DNA of 45,739 nucleotides from the NCBI GenBank assembly GCA_903832295.1, contig CAILAZ010000067.1:1-45739 (forward strand), written 5' to 3'. The stretch comes from an uncultured Acidobacteriota bacterium (lineage in GTDB: Bacteria > Acidobacteriota > Terriglobia > Terriglobales > Acidobacteriaceae). A program made the position numbers and the translations under genes. The notes beneath the pieces were generated by a model. That model worked only from the letters and a program-made list of their open reading frames with translations. It did not search any database and was not told where the DNA came from. Positions 43,779 to 45,739 of this stretch are shown here, in pieces; the stretch's first letter is position 1, and each line of letters begins with the position of its first letter.

Positions 43779-44420
43779 ATGAGAGCTCCAAAAAGCAGGC
43801 AAACTCGGTTGAAGGTCGCGCCGAAACCGCGGGTTGTGGGTGACAAGTATCAGCGCATCCTGGATGCGGCCGTCTCAGTCTTTGCCGAGAAGGGATTCCA
43901 CTCGTCCCGCGTGTCTGACGTGGCGGCGCGAGCTTCCGTGGCGGACGGAACGGTCTATCTGTACTTCCGGAATAAAGAAGAGCTGCTCATGACGGCGATC
44001 AACACCGCGTTTGACGCCTTTGTCAGTCGCGCCCGCATCGAGTTGCAAGCCATCGAGTCCCCCGCCGGAAAATTGCGGCGTCTGGCTCAACTCCATTTGC
44101 AGGCCCTCGGCTCCAATCGGGACCTGGCAGTGGTCTTTCAGATGGAATTGCGTCAGAGCGCGCGATTCCTTGCTCCTTTTTCGCATCAACATATGGTGGA
44201 GTACTTCGATCTGGTCCGTTCCGCCATTCGCCAGGGTCAGGAGCAGGGAATATTCCGCAGCGACCTCCGTGAGAAGATCGCCGCCAACTGCTTTTTCGGC
44301 GCGCTCGACGAAATGGTCACTTCCTGGGTTCTGGATAATACGCATTACAAGTTAACCGATGTGGCCGATTCAGTCGCAGACATCATCTTAATGGGGTTGG
44401 AAAGACAAGCTCGTCATTGA
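43779..44420 (+). CDS. TetR/AcrR family transcriptional regulator
   Basis: This 213-residue regulator has an N-terminal helix-turn-helix domain, ILDAAVSVFAEKGFHSSRVS followed by DVAARASVADGTVYLYFRNK, typical of TetR. The C-terminal ligand domain (about 80-210) is helical and resembles the FadR-type regulators of fatty-acid degradation in Gram-positive bacteria. A basic N-terminal tail precedes the HTH. The ATG lacks a strong ribosome site. The next gene, 11 bases downstream, is a long-chain acyl-CoA ligase, so acyl-CoA is the likely inducer; this is inferred from context. Confidence 0.9.
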   Translation: MRAPKSRQTRLKVAPKPRVVGDKYQRILDAAVSVFAEKGFHSSRVSDVAARASVADGTVYLYFRNKEELLMTAINTAFDAFVSRARIELQAIESPAGKLRRLAQLHLQALGSNRDLAVVFQMELRQSARFLAPFSHQHMVEYFDLVRSAIRQGQEQGIFRSDLREKIAANCFFGALDEMVTSWVLDNTHYKLTDVADSVADIILMGLERQARH

Positions 44421-44431
44421 AGGGACGACGC

Positions 44432-45739
44432 ATGAACGCTAAGCCCAAGCCACGCACCCTGGTCGATATCTTCTTCCAGGTCGTGGACCGCAATCAGTCC
44501 CGTGTAATGCTCTATGAATCCGGGTCCGAGTGGCGCTCCATCTCTTCTTCCGGCCTCTACACCCGTGTGATGGGCGTCATGCAGGAGCTTCGTCGTCGCG
44601 GCATATCGCGCGGAGATCGCGTTGTGATCCTGTCGGAGAATCGGCCGGAATGGACGATCGCCGACTTTGCGATTTTGCTGGCCGGGGCTGCAACCGTGCC
44701 CATCTACGCCACCCTTACGGCAGACCAGATTTCTTTTCTCATGCGCCACTCCGGCGCGCGCACGGCGTTTGTCTCCAGCCCTGCCCAATTAGCCAAGCTG
44801 CGCGCCGTGCAGTCTGAGACCTCGGTTGAGACCATCATCCTGATGGATTCTCCTGAGCCCGGTACCGGCGTGCTCTCCATGGCTTCCCTCATGGATGCCG
44901 GACCGGCCGAGCGCATGCCGAACCTCGATGCCCTCGCCCACGCGGTAACCCCCGACGATCTGGCAACGCTGATCTACACCAGCGGAACCACGGGTGTTCC
45001 CAAGGGGGCAATGCTCACCCACGGCAACATCGCTTCCAACCTCTCCGTCTCCCTGGACGAATTCGACTTCCAGGTCAACACCGACCTCGCCGTGAGCTTC
45101 CTGCCGCTCTCGCACATCACCGCGCGTCACGTTGATTTCGCCGAGCTCTACCGCGGCGTCACCATCGCCTACTGTCCCCTGATCGAGGACATGCCCCGCA
45201 TCCTGCGGCAGATCCATCCCACCATCTTTGTCGCCGTGCCCAGAGTGTACGAGAAAATCTACAACCAGGTGCAGCGCGGAGTAGCCGCCGGATTCAAGAA
45301 GGCAGTCTATCGATGGGCCATGTCGGTAGGCTGGGCGCATCTCAATGAGGTTCTCGCTGGCAGGCGTCCGTCCGCGTTAGTTTGGAAACTGGCCAACCGC
45401 CTCTTCTTCTCCAAGGTGCTGGAGGCCATGGGCGGCAAGGTCCGGATTTTTATCTCCGGCGGCGCCCCCCTTGGCCGCGAACTCGCCGAGTGGTACGCCG
45501 AGATCGGCCTGCTCGTGCATGAGGGATATGGCCTCACCGAAACCTCTCCCGTCATCGCCGTCAACTCTCCCCGCGCCCACAAACTCGGCACCGTCGGCCG
45601 CCCGCTCTCCAACGTTCAGGTAAAGATTGCCGAGGACGGGGAACTGCTGGTTCGCGGCCCCAGCGTCTTCAAGGGCTATTGGAATATGCCCGAGGAAAGC
45701 GCTGCCGCCTTTGAAGACGGCTGGTTCAAGACCGGCGAC
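44432..45739 (+). CDS. long-chain acyl-CoA synthetase (AMP-binding), 3' end outside the window
   Basis: The first 436 residues of a long-chain fatty acid-CoA ligase are present and still open at the window edge. The ATP loop is LIYTSGTTGVPKGAMLTH, the A4/A5-like motifs include LPLSHITARHVDF and VHEGYGLTETSPVIAVN, and the sequence breaks off in DGWFKTGD, just before the A7/A8 hinge. It activates fatty acids to acyl-CoA for beta-oxidation or lipid synthesis. AAGGGA lies 7 nt before the ATG. It follows the TetR gene by 11 bases and is presumably regulated by it. Enzymes of this shape usually have about 600 residues. Confidence 0.93.
   Translation, partial: MNAKPKPRTLVDIFFQVVDRNQSRVMLYESGSEWRSISSSGLYTRVMGVMQELRRRGISRGDRVVILSENRPEWTIADFAILLAGAATVPIYATLTADQISFLMRHSGARTAFVSSPAQLAKLRAVQSETSVETIILMDSPEPGTGVLSMASLMDAGPAERMPNLDALAHAVTPDDLATLIYTSGTTGVPKGAMLTHGNIASNLSVSLDEFDFQVNTDLAVSFLPLSHITARHVDFAELYRGVTIAYCPLIEDMPRILRQIHPTIFVAVPRVYEKIYNQVQRGVAAGFKKAVYRWAMSVGWAHLNEVLAGRRPSALVWKLANRLFFSKVLEAMGGKVRIFISGGAPLGRELAEWYAEIGLLVHEGYGLTETSPVIAVNSPRAHKLGTVGRPLSNVQVKIAEDGELLVRGPSVFKGYWNMPEESAAAFEDGWFKTGD

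Overview
The window is a GC-rich, densely coded bacterial chromosome segment. Gene content and style suggest an acidobacterium of the Terriglobia (Acidobacteriaceae) type. The reasons are a very large secreted S53 protease with Ig-like repeats, a Kdp system with its sensor split in two, a KimA-like permease, a TreS-maltokinase fusion, and TTG/GTG starts beside normal AGGAG ribosome sites. This placement is inference from gene content. No rRNA or tRNA gene, insertion sequence, CRISPR array or phage module was seen.

Layout. 1-4785: the end of an OFA-type MFS transporter, then on the minus strand an M13 metallopeptidase, a small helix-hairpin-helix lipoprotein and a KimA-like potassium permease. 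4786-5485: a 700-bp non-coding stretch with a plausible promoter and long leader. 5486-12184: a 2232-residue secreted kumamolisin-type protease with two families of tandem repeats. 12272-14543: a DUF892 protein and a CstA transporter that lacks its N-terminal part. 14530-18524: a minor-pilin operon (end of a FimT/GspH-like gene, pilV, a frameshifted pilW, pilX). cstA and the fimT-like gene are cut at the same place near 14535, so this is a rearrangement breakpoint or an assembly join.

18585-27000: a complete high-affinity potassium island. On the minus strand the transcription order is kdpD (N-terminal half only), kdpE, two small membrane-protein genes, kdpF, kdpA, kdpB, kdpC. The C-terminal half of KdpD (DUF4118 membrane part, GAF-like region, histidine kinase) is a separate gene on the plus strand, divergent from the sensor half. 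A perfect inverted repeat lies between kdpE and the structural genes.

27188-32016: a CusBA-type heavy-metal RND efflux pair whose adaptor carries extra metal-binding-type domains at both ends. 32038-34460: a haloacid-dehalogenase-like protein and an acyl-CoA synthetase-like enzyme. 34472-35679: ilvC (TTG start), preceded by a short ORF ending in Ile codons and a terminator-like hairpin, which together resemble an attenuator. 35995-37506: class I fumarase. 37552-40085: motA, motB and a PAS protein with a degenerate GGDEF domain, overlapping motA. 40140-43472: trehalose synthase fused to a maltokinase domain with altered active-site motifs. 43779-45739: a TetR regulator and a long-chain acyl-CoA ligase that runs off the window.

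The clearest themes are potassium homeostasis (KimA-like permease plus Kdp), extracellular proteolysis, and metal efflux. The most notable points are the split divergent KdpD, the two extra kdp microproteins, the ilvC leader, and the cstA/fimT junction.
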